Positions 8,472 through 16,665 of a stretch of DNA of 64,000 bases are shown here, in pieces (position 1 is the stretch's first letter; each line of letters starts with the position of its first letter). A program made the translations under genes and the position numbers. The notes under the pieces were generated by a model. It saw nothing but the letters and a program-made list of their open reading frames with translations. It made no database searches and was not told where the DNA came from. The DNA is from Facklamia sp. 7083-14-GEN3 (GTDB lineage: Bacteria > Bacillota > Bacilli > Lactobacillales > Aerococcaceae): positions 225,080 to 289,079 of the forward strand of contig NZ_JANSGD010000003.1 in assembly GCF_024742075.1 (NCBI RefSeq). The letters are read 5' to 3'.

Positions 8472-9470
8472 CTATTGATTAATGAGCGGAATTGAGAAGG
8501 GTTGGGGTCCGGGACGTGAGACAATAATATTTTGTGGGTCAAAGTCTTGACTCAACTTTTCTTGAATGGCAGCAACTTGACTGTAAGGACAGATGATTTT
8601 AACATTGGGTCCCGCATCCATGGTAAAGTAGGCGGTTAAACCAGTCTTTCTCAGTTGTCGAACAGCTTCCATAGCCTTTAAGGATTCGGCTTGGAAGTAG
8701 CTGAAGCTTGGATTAGCTGCCAACATGGTTGCGTGCATCTTCATGGCATTGTGTTCAGCGATTTGACCGATTTTTTGAATGTCTCTGGCCTTAATGGCTG
8801 CTTTAATAGCTTCTAAATCCTTAGCCACTTCCTCTGCCCATAAAGCGTAGAAAGGGGAAGTTTCAATGGTGTGCTGCATGGCTTGACGGCTGGAAAACTT
8901 TTTAGCTTTTTGATTGACTACTAAAGCAATCATGCCAATGTCCCAATCAGCCTCATCAAAAGGATGAGCATAGCTGGATTGAGAGTCATCGCCTTGTCCT
9001 TTTTCCCATTCAACAAAACCACCAAATAAAGAGCGAGAAGCAGAACCTGAGCCAAAGCGGGCCATAATTGACAGTTCTTCTTGAGAAAGTTTCAGCTCTA
9101 AAGCTTCATTACAGGAACAAGCTAAAGCGGCAAAGGCTGAGGCCGATGAAGCCAGTCCTGCTGCAGTTGGGACGTGGTTGTAGCTGGTTACTTGTGCTTT
9201 TAAATCAGTGTTTTTGAGTTGACGAAAACGATTTAAAAAGCGCGAAATCTTTTGCCTTTCTTGAGCGGATTGGATTTGATCATTTAGGATAAATTGATCC
9301 TCATCATAGTCTTTAGAAAAATGGACTTGTGTTTGCGTATAAAAAGCCTCTAGCGTTAATGACAGGCTAGAGGTAACGGGTAACATCAAGTCTTGATTTC
9401 GTTTGCCCCAATACTTGATTAAAGCAATATTGGTGTGGGCTTGATAATTAGCAATAAAATCCTTAGTCAT
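8472..9470 (-). CDS. mvaD: Diphosphomevalonate decarboxylase
   Basis: It converts mevalonate 5-diphosphate to isopentenyl diphosphate with ATP. The 332-residue protein has the family's N-terminal NIALIKYWGKR segment (about residues 14-24), the ATP-binding loop GLASSASAFAALA near residue 105, the SGSASRSLFGGFVEW segment bearing an essential serine and arginine, and a C-terminal MDAGPNVK segment. The ATG at 9470 is preferred over an upstream in-frame ATG because AAAGGAG lies at the correct distance. It overlaps the end of mvk by eight bases (ATGACTAA), indicating translational coupling. Confidence 0.95.
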   Translation of the reverse strand: MTKDFIANYQAHTNIALIKYWGKRNQDLMLPVTSSLSLTLEAFYTQTQVHFSKDYDEDQFILNDQIQSAQERQKISRFLNRFRQLKNTDLKAQVTSYNHVPTAAGLASSASAFAALACSCNEALELKLSQEELSIMARFGSGSASRSLFGGFVEWEKGQGDDSQSSYAHPFDEADWDIGMIALVVNQKAKKFSSRQAMQHTIETSPFYALWAEEVAKDLEAIKAAIKARDIQKIGQIAEHNAMKMHATMLAANPSFSYFQAESLKAMEAVRQLRKTGLTAYFTMDAGPNVKIICPYSQVAAIQEKLSQDFDPQNIIVSRPGPQPFSIPLINQ

Positions 9471-10482
9471 GGTGCGACTCCTTTGCTTGTTCTTCTTTAG
9501 AAAGATTGAGCAGCCATGTTTTTTCTGCACCGGCTTCCTCCATCGATTCAGCAATCATTTGAGCATGTGCTTGGTCTTTTGCCAAGGCAATCACACAACC
9601 ACCCATACCACCGCCAGTTAATTTAGCTCCTAAAGCGCCAGCTAACCAAGCGGCATTGACGATATGGTCAAGAGAAGCGTTTGAAACCCCTAATTGGTTG
9701 AGATAATAGTGGTTGTAGGTCATTAGACGTCCCAGTTCAAACGGATCTTTTTTGCGGATGGCTAGGAAGGCTTGACGTACAAAAGATCCAATGGTTTCCA
9801 TGGCACCATTGACAAAATTCGCTTTACTTTGTCTTAACTGGGCAACATGGTTAACCGCTAATTTAGTCTGGCCAATTTGACCGGAATCGGCTACCACTAA
9901 GTAAGCCTTTAAGTCCAAATCAAAATCACGGGCTTGCTGACTCTTGCGGTAAATGATGGATCGATTGGAAGAGGTTACTAAGGTATCAATGCCCGAAGTC
10001 GATTGATGGGCAATCACTTCTGCTTCATTAGTAATCATGCGTAAATGGTAGTCATTGATAGTCTTACCATAAAAGTCACATACTGCTCGAATTAGGGCCA
10101 CTGAGACAGCTGCCGAAGATCCCATACCCCGTTCTTGGGGAATTTCAGATAGAATCTCAATATGAAGTGGGGGTTTAGGTAATTGTTTAGAATCGAGCGT
10201 TAGTTGTAAGGCCATCTTTAAATTATTTAAATGATCAGGCGCTTGTTCAAATCGCCCTTTATAATAAGGACAGTCGATAGTGGTATATGAGAAAGCACTC
10301 GGTTGGACTTTGACTTGTACCTGACACGTTTTAAAAGGAATGGCGATTGCCGGGTGGTCATAGACTACGGCATGCTCACCCATCAAGATAATTTTAGAAT
10401 GGGCTATTCCAAGTCCGGTCGGTTTTTTATCCAGGGGACGAGAAGTCCATGAAGAATAGGGTTTATCGAATGATTGGTCCAT
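9463..10482 (-). CDS. mvk: Mevalonate kinase
   Basis: It phosphorylates mevalonate to mevalonate 5-phosphate, the entry step of the lower pathway. The 339-residue GHMP kinase shows HSKIILMGEHAVVYDHPAIA (motif 1), the ATP loop ERGMGSSAAVSVAL (motif 2) and KLTGGGMGGCVIAL (motif 3). Two in-frame ATGs are possible. The one at 10482 is chosen because GGAGG sits six bases before it but directly abuts the earlier ATG at 10488. It is first in the operon, divergent from coaA across about 150 bases. HMG-CoA synthase and reductase are not in this window. Confidence 0.94.
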   Translation of the reverse strand: MDQSFDKPYSSWTSRPLDKKPTGLGIAHSKIILMGEHAVVYDHPAIAIPFKTCQVQVKVQPSAFSYTTIDCPYYKGRFEQAPDHLNNLKMALQLTLDSKQLPKPPLHIEILSEIPQERGMGSSAAVSVALIRAVCDFYGKTINDYHLRMITNEAEVIAHQSTSGIDTLVTSSNRSIIYRKSQQARDFDLDLKAYLVVADSGQIGQTKLAVNHVAQLRQSKANFVNGAMETIGSFVRQAFLAIRKKDPFELGRLMTYNHYYLNQLGVSNASLDHIVNAAWLAGALGAKLTGGGMGGCVIALAKDQAHAQMIAESMEEAGAEKTWLLNLSKEEQAKESHHD

Positions 10483-10637
10483 GAACATCCTCCTTTCTTT
10501 TAAAACTATACATTATTAAGATAGCTTATGCTAAAATAAGAGCCAAATTGGCTATAAAATTCCATTTCATTGGAGTATTTTAACATATAATTGACTAACT
10601 TTGTATGATTTCATGGACGGACTATGAGGAGGTTCTT

Positions 10638-11585
10638 ATGTATTTTGCGATAGATGATTATTACGCTAGTTATAATCGAAAGGAATGGCAAGCTTTTCAA
10701 TCGGATGATTTAGAGATTTTACCAATTGATCAACTCGCTAGTTTAGTATCCATTCAAGACCGGTTAACGCAAACTGATGTGAAGGAGATTTACGGGCCCT
10801 TGCTTCATTATATAGAGGCGGATTTTCAACATACTGTTCAATACAATATGGCTAAACAACGGTTCTTTACTATGGGAGATTGTAATCAAGAAGCTTATCG
10901 TAAAGTGCCCTTTATTATTGGTATCTCTGGTTCAGTGGCTGTTGGTAAATCAACCACTGCAAGACTATTGCATCAACTCTTAAAGGAAACTTTCCCAAAG
11001 CGTCAAGTTGATTTGATCACTACCGATGGTTTTCTCTACCCGAATGAAGTATTAGAACAAAGAGGGATGTTGAAGCGGAAAGGCTTTCCTGAATCGTATG
11101 ACATGTCGCTCTTAATTGAGTTTATGACTCATATAAAAACACAAACTTCGCCATTTTCCGTCCCAACCTATTCCCACTTAGTTTACGATATTGTTAAGGG
11201 AGACTATCAAATTATTAAAAACCCCGATATTTTAATTGTTGAGGGGATTAATGTTTTGCAGTTACCGACTAATCAACAAATCTATGTCAGTGATTTTTTT
11301 GATTTTTCCATTTATATTGATGCAGATAAAGAGTTGATTCACAAATGGTTCGTTAACCGCTTTTTAGTCCATTTACAAATGGCTAAGAATGCCCCTACGA
11401 ATTACTATCATAAGATGAGTAGTATGTCTGAGGAAGAAGCCATCGCATACGCTGATAATGTTTGGTTTACCATCAACTTGCCGAATCTCATTCAACATAT
11501 TAAACCGACACGTTCTAGGGCGGATGTCGTTTTACATAAATCAGAGAATCATTATATCGACTATATCCACGTAAAAAAATATTAG
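10638..11585 (+). CDS. coaA: Pantothenate kinase, type I
   Basis: It phosphorylates pantothenate, the committed step of coenzyme A synthesis. The 315-residue protein has the P-loop GISGSVAVGKSTTARLL (about residues 95-111), a following DLITTDGFLYPN segment with the catalytic aspartate, and the LQLPTNQQIYVSDFFDFSIY strand typical of bacterial CoaA. The start is set by GAGGAGG six bases before the ATG at 10638 rather than an earlier in-frame ATG without a good site. It stands alone, divergent from the mevalonate operon. No terminator was recognised between it and guaA. Confidence 0.94.
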   Translation: MYFAIDDYYASYNRKEWQAFQSDDLEILPIDQLASLVSIQDRLTQTDVKEIYGPLLHYIEADFQHTVQYNMAKQRFFTMGDCNQEAYRKVPFIIGISGSVAVGKSTTARLLHQLLKETFPKRQVDLITTDGFLYPNEVLEQRGMLKRKGFPESYDMSLLIEFMTHIKTQTSPFSVPTYSHLVYDIVKGDYQIIKNPDILIVEGINVLQLPTNQQIYVSDFFDFSIYIDADKELIHKWFVNRFLVHLQMAKNAPTNYYHKMSSMSEEEAIAYADNVWFTINLPNLIQHIKPTRSRADVVLHKSENHYIDYIHVKKY

Positions 11586-11621
11586 TGCATGCTACTTTTT
11601 AAATGGTTCAAATTTTAACAA

Positions 11622-11654
11622 AAGACGAACAAAAAGGATAAATTCCGAATAAAA
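11622..11654 (+). promoter_or_regulatory. Candidate PurR boxes upstream of guaA
   Basis: Two CGAA-centred words, AAAGACGAACAAA and AATTCCGAATAAA, lie with 16 bases between their CGAA cores. The second closely resembles the Gram-positive PurBox (AWWWCCGAACWWT). They lie about 75-105 bases before the guaA start codon. PurR control of guaA is plausible, but the first box is a weak match. Confidence 0.35.
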
Positions 11655-11728
11655 ACATCAAAAAATATTCTTTCATTCGCTGGAGCATGATAGAATAAAT
11701 GTAAGAGATAAAATTTAGGAGGAATACA

Positions 11729-12712
11729 ATGGTAGAATTAAGAAGACCTGAAGCTATGGAACGTATTTCAAACCCAGAAATGGCTGAGAAATTTATTGAA
11801 GAACAAATTTCCTTAATCAGAGAACAAGTAGGCGACAAAAAAGTTCTATTGGCATTATCGGGAGGCGTGGATTCCTCTGTAGTGGCTGCTTTATTAATTA
11901 AGGCTATTGGCAAACAATTAATCTGTGTCCATGTCAATCATGGCCTCTTGCGTAAAGGCGAGCCAGAACAAGTTGTTGAAGTCTTTAGAAATCAAATGGA
12001 TGCCAACTTAATTTATTCAGATAGTGTGGAGCGCTTTTTAACTAAATTAGAAGGCGTAACCGATCCTGAAGAAAAGCGAATGATTATCGGTAATGAATTT
12101 ATCGAAGTGTTTGCTGAAGAAGCGCGTAAATTAGAAGGCGTGGACTTCTTAGCTCAAGGAACCATCTGGCCCGATATTTTAGAAAGTGAAGACGGCATCA
12201 AGGCCCACCATAATGCAGGTGGCTTACCAGAAGATATGAATTTTGAATTAGTAGAACCTGTACGGATTCTCTTCAAGGATGAAGTGCGTATTGTAGGAGA
12301 AACTTTAGGACTCCCTCATGAGATGGTCTACCGTCAACCCTTCCCAGGACCAGGCTTAGGTGTTCGTTGTTTAGGCGAAATTACTCGTGACCGTTTAGAA
12401 GCAGTTAGAGAATCGGATGCGATTTTACGTGAAGAATTTGCCAAGAACGGTTTGGCTGAAAAAGTATGGCAATACTTTACCGTGGTACCTGATTTCAAAT
12501 CAACGGGTATCAAAGATGGTAAGCGTACTTATGATTGGCCAGTCATTGTGCGTGCAGTCAATACCAAAGATGCCATGACAGCAACCGTTGAAAACATTCC
12601 TTTCGACTTAATGCAACAGATTGTTGACCGTATTACCCATGAGGTGCCAGGAGTTAGTCGTGTACTTTATGACTTTACACCAAAACCAACAGGAACCATT
12701 GAGTGGGAATAA
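11729..12712 (+). CDS. guaA: GMP synthase, ATP-pyrophosphatase subunit only (no GATase domain)
   Basis: It adenylates XMP and aminates it to GMP. The 327-residue protein holds the PP-loop ATP pyrophosphatase motif [10 protein letters not shown] (about residues 41-50), the [13 protein letters not shown] segment and the complete C-terminal dimerisation/XMP-binding domain ending in GTIEWE. The N-terminal class I glutamine amidotransferase domain of about 200 residues found in most bacterial GuaA is absent. Only 143 bases lie between coaA and a good TAGGAGGA ribosome binding site, so it has not been split off by a nearby frameshift. A separate glutaminase subunit elsewhere, or ammonia use, is implied. 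The 3' end forms a putative attachment site. Confidence 0.9.
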   Translation: MVELRRPEAMERISNPEMAEKFIEEQISLIREQVGDKKVLLALSGGVDSSVVAALLIKAIGKQLICVHVNHGLLRKGEPEQVVEVFRNQMDANLIYSDSVERFLTKLEGVTDPEEKRMIIGNEFIEVFAEEARKLEGVDFLAQGTIWPDILESEDGIKAHHNAGGLPEDMNFELVEPVRILFKDEVRIVGETLGLPHEMVYRQPFPGPGLGVRCLGEITRDRLEAVRESDAILREEFAKNGLAEKVWQYFTVVPDFKSTGIKDGKRTYDWPVIVRAVNTKDAMTATVENIPFDLMQQIVDRITHEVPGVSRVLYDFTPKPTGTIEWE

Positions 12713-12714
12713 GT
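12701..12714. other. Putative attachment site at the guaA 3' end (copy A)
   Basis: The last codons and stop of guaA form GAGTGGGAATAAGT. The eleven-base core GAGTGGGAATA recurs exactly at 19992 and with one mismatch at 18442. The 3' end of guaA is an established integration site of tyrosine-recombinase elements, for example the staphylococcal island SaPIbov1. Integration into a gene end that keeps the coding sequence intact fits what is seen here. Confidence 0.6.
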
Positions 12715-13021
12715 CCATCAGAAATAGTTCAATGACAGTGCTTTCAGAGTTTTCTAAAGGCTGACTGGAAGAAAAACAGAAGGAATCTTCCGTAGGAATA
12801 ATTTTAAGAATAGTTTCAAGTTATTAGCTGAAGCATTTTTGAAGTACTTTTTTATAACAAAAAAAGTGTCAAACCACTTTTAAGAGAAAATAATTAAGCC
12901 AACAGAGCGTTAATTCTGCTGGCTTTTTTTGCTATTTTATTAAATTTTCAGCAAATCAAAAAAGGTGAATTTGTTTTAATTTGAGTGGTAAAATCACTTC
13001 TGAAAATGTAATGAATGGTCT
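12713..13021. other. Non-coding stretch after guaA
   Basis: No open frame or family resemblance is visible here apart from the terminator at 12897-12930. The sequence has the AT-rich character of the accessory region. Confidence 0.5.
12897..12930 (+). terminator. Terminator downstream of guaA
   Basis: AGCCAACAGA pairs with TCTGCTGGCT (one mismatch) around an eight-base loop and is followed by seven Ts. It lies 185 bases beyond the guaA stop, separated from it by the putative att core. It may be the displaced original guaA terminator or an element-borne one. Confidence 0.75.
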
Positions 13022-13584
13022 TATTCTATATCCTTACAAAGGAAAAATACAAAGAGAAGCCTTTGCGTCAGAAAAAAATAAGAGATAGTTTTTGGACTTC
13101 GAACCATCTGCAAATCAAGAGATGAAATCAAAAGAGAGTAGAAGAAGTATATGCAGAGTTAGATATTGAGGAACTTAAAGGAATAATCCGTTTTTAAATT
13201 ATCAAGCTGATAGAAACAAAAGATAGCTATTACAAGCATCTATGCGATGAATCCGAGAGTTTTTATTTTAGATGAACTCTCATCAAATTTGGATATGAAA
13301 GTAACATTTGACCTATTTTTAATTTAAAAAAATTAAAACAAAATGGGCCAAATGTTTTCTTAATTAAATATTGTTTATACTATGTAAAGTCTCTATTTGA
13401 TCGTTTTCTTTTAGTAAAAGATGGAGAGATTGCACAGGGCTTAAGTCGTGAGGAAATTATTCATTTTGAAAGGGATTTTTGGGATAAGAATGGACTAAGG
13501 GCTCTGGAATTAGAAGAATACAGTGTAAGTGAGAAGAAGGATTCACATAAATTAAATGATGAAACTATTCGTTCAGTGGATTAA
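13022..13584 (+). pseudogene. Decayed ECF-type ABC transporter ATPase
   Basis: Plus-strand translation in shifting frames gives the C-terminal half of an ABC ATPase. A helix EVYAELDIEELKG near 13146 is followed by a signature region reading LSS, two stop codons (TGA TAG at 13208-13213, where GE is expected), then KQKIA, SIYAMNPRVFILDE (Walker B) and SSNLD (D-loop). A frame-shifted tail has LVKDGEIAQG and ends with a stop near 13584. This matches CbiO/EcfA-like ATPases. The Walker A half was not found. Stops and frameshifts make it non-functional. It is the first recognisable remnant after the guaA att site. Confidence 0.75.
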
Positions 13585-13681
13585 ATGAAAAAATATCTCA
13601 TCCAGCTTTCATAAAAAAGAAGAAATAAGATATTAGAAAAACTAAGAGAATTGCTGAAAGATTTTAGATAAAAGATTAGGG

Positions 13682-13716
13682 GGAGTATGTAACATAAGAG
13701 TTGCTTACTCCTTTTT
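13682..13716 (+). terminator. Terminator before the lantibiotic-immunity-like operon
   Basis: GGAGTATGTAAC pairs with GTTGCTTACTCC (one mismatch, one wobble) and is followed by five Ts. It probably terminated the unit to which the decayed ATPase belonged. Confidence 0.65.
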
Positions 13717-13815
13717 AAAGTATTTATTTTTTTGTTTTGTAAAAAAATAGAGTAATTATAATTTGGTTATTTTTTATTGATAGAATTGATTATATAAGAA
13801 ATGGAGGAATAACAT

Positions 13816-14520
13816 ATGGATATTATGCTTGAAACAAGAAATTTAACAAAAAAAATAAAAGAACAAATTGTACTTGAAAATGTATCAATTAAAGTAGAAA
13901 AAGGAAAAATATATGGATTATTAGGTCCGAATGGTGCTGGAAAATCTACTCTATTGAAAGTAATCACCAAAGTTATGAATTGTACATCAGGGGATATTTT
14001 TTTTGAAGAAAAAATCATGTCTACAGAGAATCTAAAAAAAGTTGGAGCTATTATTGAACATCCTGCTATCTATCCAAATTTAACAGCTTATGAAAACCTG
14101 GAAGTTTTAACAGTATTATTAAATATTGATAAAGGAAGAATAAACGATGTGTTAAAAATAGTCGGTTTAGAAGACACAAATAAAAAATTAGCAAAAAATT
14201 TTTCGTTAGGTATGAAACAAAGGCTTGGAATTGCAATGGCGTTGATAAACAATCCAGAATTATTAATACTTGATGAACCAACAAATGGATTAGATCCTTT
14301 GGGAATTCAAGAGTTAAGAGAATTGATAAAAGAGTTTTCTAAAAAAGGAGTTACAGTAATTATTTCAAGTCATATTTTGAGTGAGATTCAACAGATAGCA
14401 GATAAGATAGGAATTATTAATAATGGACATCTTATTTATGAAGCTAATAACTCTGATGGGATGGATTTGGAAAAGCTATTTTTAGAAATGATAAAAAAGG
14501 ATGTGAAAAATAATGATTAG
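13816..14520 (+). CDS. ABC transporter ATPase, lantibiotic-immunity (LanF/BcrA) type
   Basis: A 234-residue ATPase that would energise the two permeases encoded next. It shows Walker A GPNGAGKST (about residues 36-44), a FSLGMKQRLGIAMAL signature, Walker B LLILDEPTNGLDP and the H-loop SSHILSE. The sequence type, and its company of two small six-helix permeases plus a two-component system, fit LanFEG or BcrAB transporters, which remove peptide antibiotics from the membrane. No lantibiotic precursor or modification gene is adjacent, so a resistance or immunity-only role is inferred. GGAGG lies eight bases before the ATG. It overlaps the next gene by eight bases. Confidence 0.85.
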   Translation: MDIMLETRNLTKKIKEQIVLENVSIKVEKGKIYGLLGPNGAGKSTLLKVITKVMNCTSGDIFFEEKIMSTENLKKVGAIIEHPAIYPNLTAYENLEVLTVLLNIDKGRINDVLKIVGLEDTNKKLAKNFSLGMKQRLGIAMALINNPELLILDEPTNGLDPLGIQELRELIKEFSKKGVTVIISSHILSEIQQIADKIGIINNGHLIYEANNSDGMDLEKLFLEMIKKDVKNND

Positions 14521-15265
14521 TTTTATTAAAGCAGAGTTAATGAAAGAAAAAAGATCTGCTAACTTAAAGCTAGGAATTATTGTGCCTATAATTTTTGTTT
14601 TATTTAATATAGCTATGGTTAGCTTGATGGGGGAAAGCCCAGAAGGAAAAAGTTACATATTGGCAACTTCTTTTAACTGGTATCCACTTTTAATTCTTCC
14701 AATAGTTTTGAGCTTACTAGTTGTGAATATAAACGTTAAAGAAAAGAGTGAGCATATTATTTTACAAAAAATCAAAAATTTAAGTTGTGTAAAAATAGAA
14801 TTAGCAAAAAATATTATTATTGTAGCTGAATTCTTTACTATTATAGTAGTATCAACAATATTATTATTTACTGTTGCTACATTTTTTCTAGGTGAAAAAA
14901 TATCGCTAAGTCAATTAATTATAGCTACTATTTGCCTTTTTATCGGAAGTTTACCGGTAGTTGCTCTATCTTTTTTGATATACGGACTTGTAAAAAAGAA
15001 AGCTGTTCTTATATTGTTAAATTTTGTGTTAACATTCCCATCAGCTGTGATTGCGGTAACAAAAAATTGGGTTTTATTTCCATGGTCATATAACTTGCGA
15101 ATGCTTAGCCCAGTTGTTGGAGTACATCCAAATGGCACTTTTCTTGAGACTGGCTCTAAACTAATGAATATGGAGGCAACATACTTAGGATTGTTTTTAA
15201 GTATTGCAGTCTATGTAGTCGTATTAACATTAAATCTTTTAATTAAAAATGAAAGGAGTCAATGA
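14513..15265 (+). CDS. ABC-2 type permease, LanE/MutE-like
   Basis: A 250-residue membrane protein with about six helices, starting with a cytosolic segment (SFIKAELMKEKRSANLK) typical of LanE/EpiE-family immunity permeases. It probably forms a heteromeric channel with the next permease and the preceding ATPase and expels or shields against a membrane-active peptide. The start overlaps the ATPase gene by eight bases and the stop lies two bases before the likely start of the following gene, so the three form one coupled translational block. The substrate cannot be read from the sequence. Confidence 0.75.
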   Translation: MISFIKAELMKEKRSANLKLGIIVPIIFVLFNIAMVSLMGESPEGKSYILATSFNWYPLLILPIVLSLLVVNINVKEKSEHIILQKIKNLSCVKIELAKNIIIVAEFFTIIVVSTILLFTVATFFLGEKISLSQLIIATICLFIGSLPVVALSFLIYGLVKKKAVLILLNFVLTFPSAVIAVTKNWVLFPWSYNLRMLSPVVGVHPNGTFLETGSKLMNMEATYLGLFLSIAVYVVVLTLNLLIKNERSQ

Positions 15266-15266
15266 A

Positions 15267-15995
15267 GTGTATAATATAATATCATCATATTGGATTAGAA
15301 GTAGAAGGACACCGATAAGACTACTGACTTTTTTATGTCCAATCCTATTTTCTTCGATTTATGGTATTTATTCGATGAATTCAAAAGGATTAATCGGAAA
15401 AGAAATGGGAGTGTTTTTTTGTATATATATAATTTTAGCAAATTTTTCGATGAGTTTTTATATACCAATGATATATGAAGTTGATAAGGTTGCTGGAAAT
15501 TTTGCAAATGATTTAAGAACTGGGATTAGTAGGAAAAAAATATTCTTTGCTAAATTTATTTATATCTCTATATTACTATTTATCATTGAATTTATAGCTG
15601 TTTTGGTAATGATATTAATAGGACTTGGAAAAGTTGAGCTTAATTATATAAGTACAGCTTTATGCTTTTTGATTGGAACAATTATGTTGATACCAATGAT
15701 CCCTATTTATCAATTTTTAAGTTTGAAATTAGGTTTTTCTGGTAGTATACTAATCGGAGTTTTTTTAACACTATCAGGTATTTTGTTAGGAACTACAGAA
15801 TTGGGCGGTAATGTTTGGTATTTTTTGCCTTTTGTTTGGCCGATAAAACTTATTTTTGCTTATACAAGTCATGAAGTTACTAGTCATGTTATTTTAATGT
15901 TTTTAGTATTATCAGTAATAGTTACTGTATTTTTAATAGGCATATTTAATAGTTGGTATAATAGATGGGATGGAATTAATAAAATGGAGGATTAA
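15267..15995 (+). CDS. ABC-2 type permease, LanG/MutG-like
   Basis: A 242-residue protein with about six membrane helices, second permease of the LanFEG-like set. An ATG at 15249 lies in the same frame, but the AAAGGAG at 15252-15258 falls after it and about eight bases before a GTG at 15267, so the GTG start is preferred. The N-terminus (YNIISSYWIRSRRTPIR) has the short basic amphipathic segment typical of these permeases. Sequence conservation in this class is low. The assignment rests on topology and gene order. Confidence 0.7.
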   Translation: MYNIISSYWIRSRRTPIRLLTFLCPILFSSIYGIYSMNSKGLIGKEMGVFFCIYIILANFSMSFYIPMIYEVDKVAGNFANDLRTGISRKKIFFAKFIYISILLFIIEFIAVLVMILIGLGKVELNYISTALCFLIGTIMLIPMIPIYQFLSLKLGFSGSILIGVFLTLSGILLGTTELGGNVWYFLPFVWPIKLIFAYTSHEVTSHVILMFLVLSVIVTVFLIGIFNSWYNRWDGINKMED

Positions 15996-15996
15996 A

Positions 15997-16665
15997 ATGA
16001 ACTTATTAATCATAGATGATGATAAAGATTTATTGCGACTTTTAGAGTTGACTTTTAAAAAAGATTATAATGTTGATCTTTGCGATTCATCTGAAAAAAT
16101 TAGTCCTGAACAGCTAGTTAAATATAATTTGATTATTCTTGATGTCATGATGGATGAAATGGATGGATTTGAGTTTTTATCACGATATAGAGAATTGATA
16201 GATGCACCGATTATCTTGTTGACGGCTAAAAGTTTTGAACAGGATAAGCTAGAGGGTTTTGCTTTAGGTGCAGATGATTATGTTACAAAGCCATTTTCTG
16301 TATCTGAAATAAGGGCGAGAGTTGCAGCACATATTAGAAGAGAAAATAGAGATAAGCATAGTAGAATAATTGACTACCCAGTTTCTTGCGACTTATTAGC
16401 CAAAAAAATATATTTCAAGAAAGATGAAATTACTCTTACCAAAAGTGAATATGAAATATGTGAATTACTTTTAAAAAATAGAAGCCAGGTTTTTACAAAG
16501 GAAAAAATTTATACAACAATTTATGGATATGACGCTGAAGGTGATAGTTCAACTTCTATTACAGAAAGAATAAAAAAAATAAGAGAAAAATTTGCTGGAT
16601 TTCATATAGACCCAGTTAAAACTATTTGGGGAGTAGGTTATCAATGGGAAATAAAAAAAGTTTAA
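15997..16665 (+). CDS. OmpR-family response regulator beside the LanFEG-like transporter
   Basis: A 222-residue regulator. The receiver domain begins LLIIDDDKDL, with its acidic pocket near residues 8-10, carries the phospho-acceptor aspartate in IILDVMMDEMDG (about residue 51) and the lysine in DYVTKPFS (about 100). A winged-helix DNA-binding domain follows, with LTKSEYEICELLLKN and a final VWGVGY-like wing (IWGVGYQW). GGAGG six bases before the ATG at 15997 favours this start. It most likely controls the transporter genes upstream, as in BceRS and LanRK systems. The kinase gene overlaps it. Confidence 0.88.
   Translation: MNLLIIDDDKDLLRLLELTFKKDYNVDLCDSSEKISPEQLVKYNLIILDVMMDEMDGFEFLSRYRELIDAPIILLTAKSFEQDKLEGFALGADDYVTKPFSVSEIRARVAAHIRRENRDKHSRIIDYPVSCDLLAKKIYFKKDEITLTKSEYEICELLLKNRSQVFTKEKIYTTIYGYDAEGDSSTSITERIKKIREKFAGFHIDPVKTIWGVGYQWEIKKV

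Noticed and set aside
10500..10637. Divergent promoters between mvk and coaA.
   Set aside because: Several TATAAT-like words occur (for example TATGAT and TATAGT), but none has a convincing -35 at normal spacing, so no specific promoter is annotated.
11586..11728. A frameshifted GATase domain upstream of guaA that would make a full-length GMP synthase.
   Set aside because: Only 143 bases separate the genes, none of which encode GATase motifs in any frame, and guaA has its own ribosome binding site.
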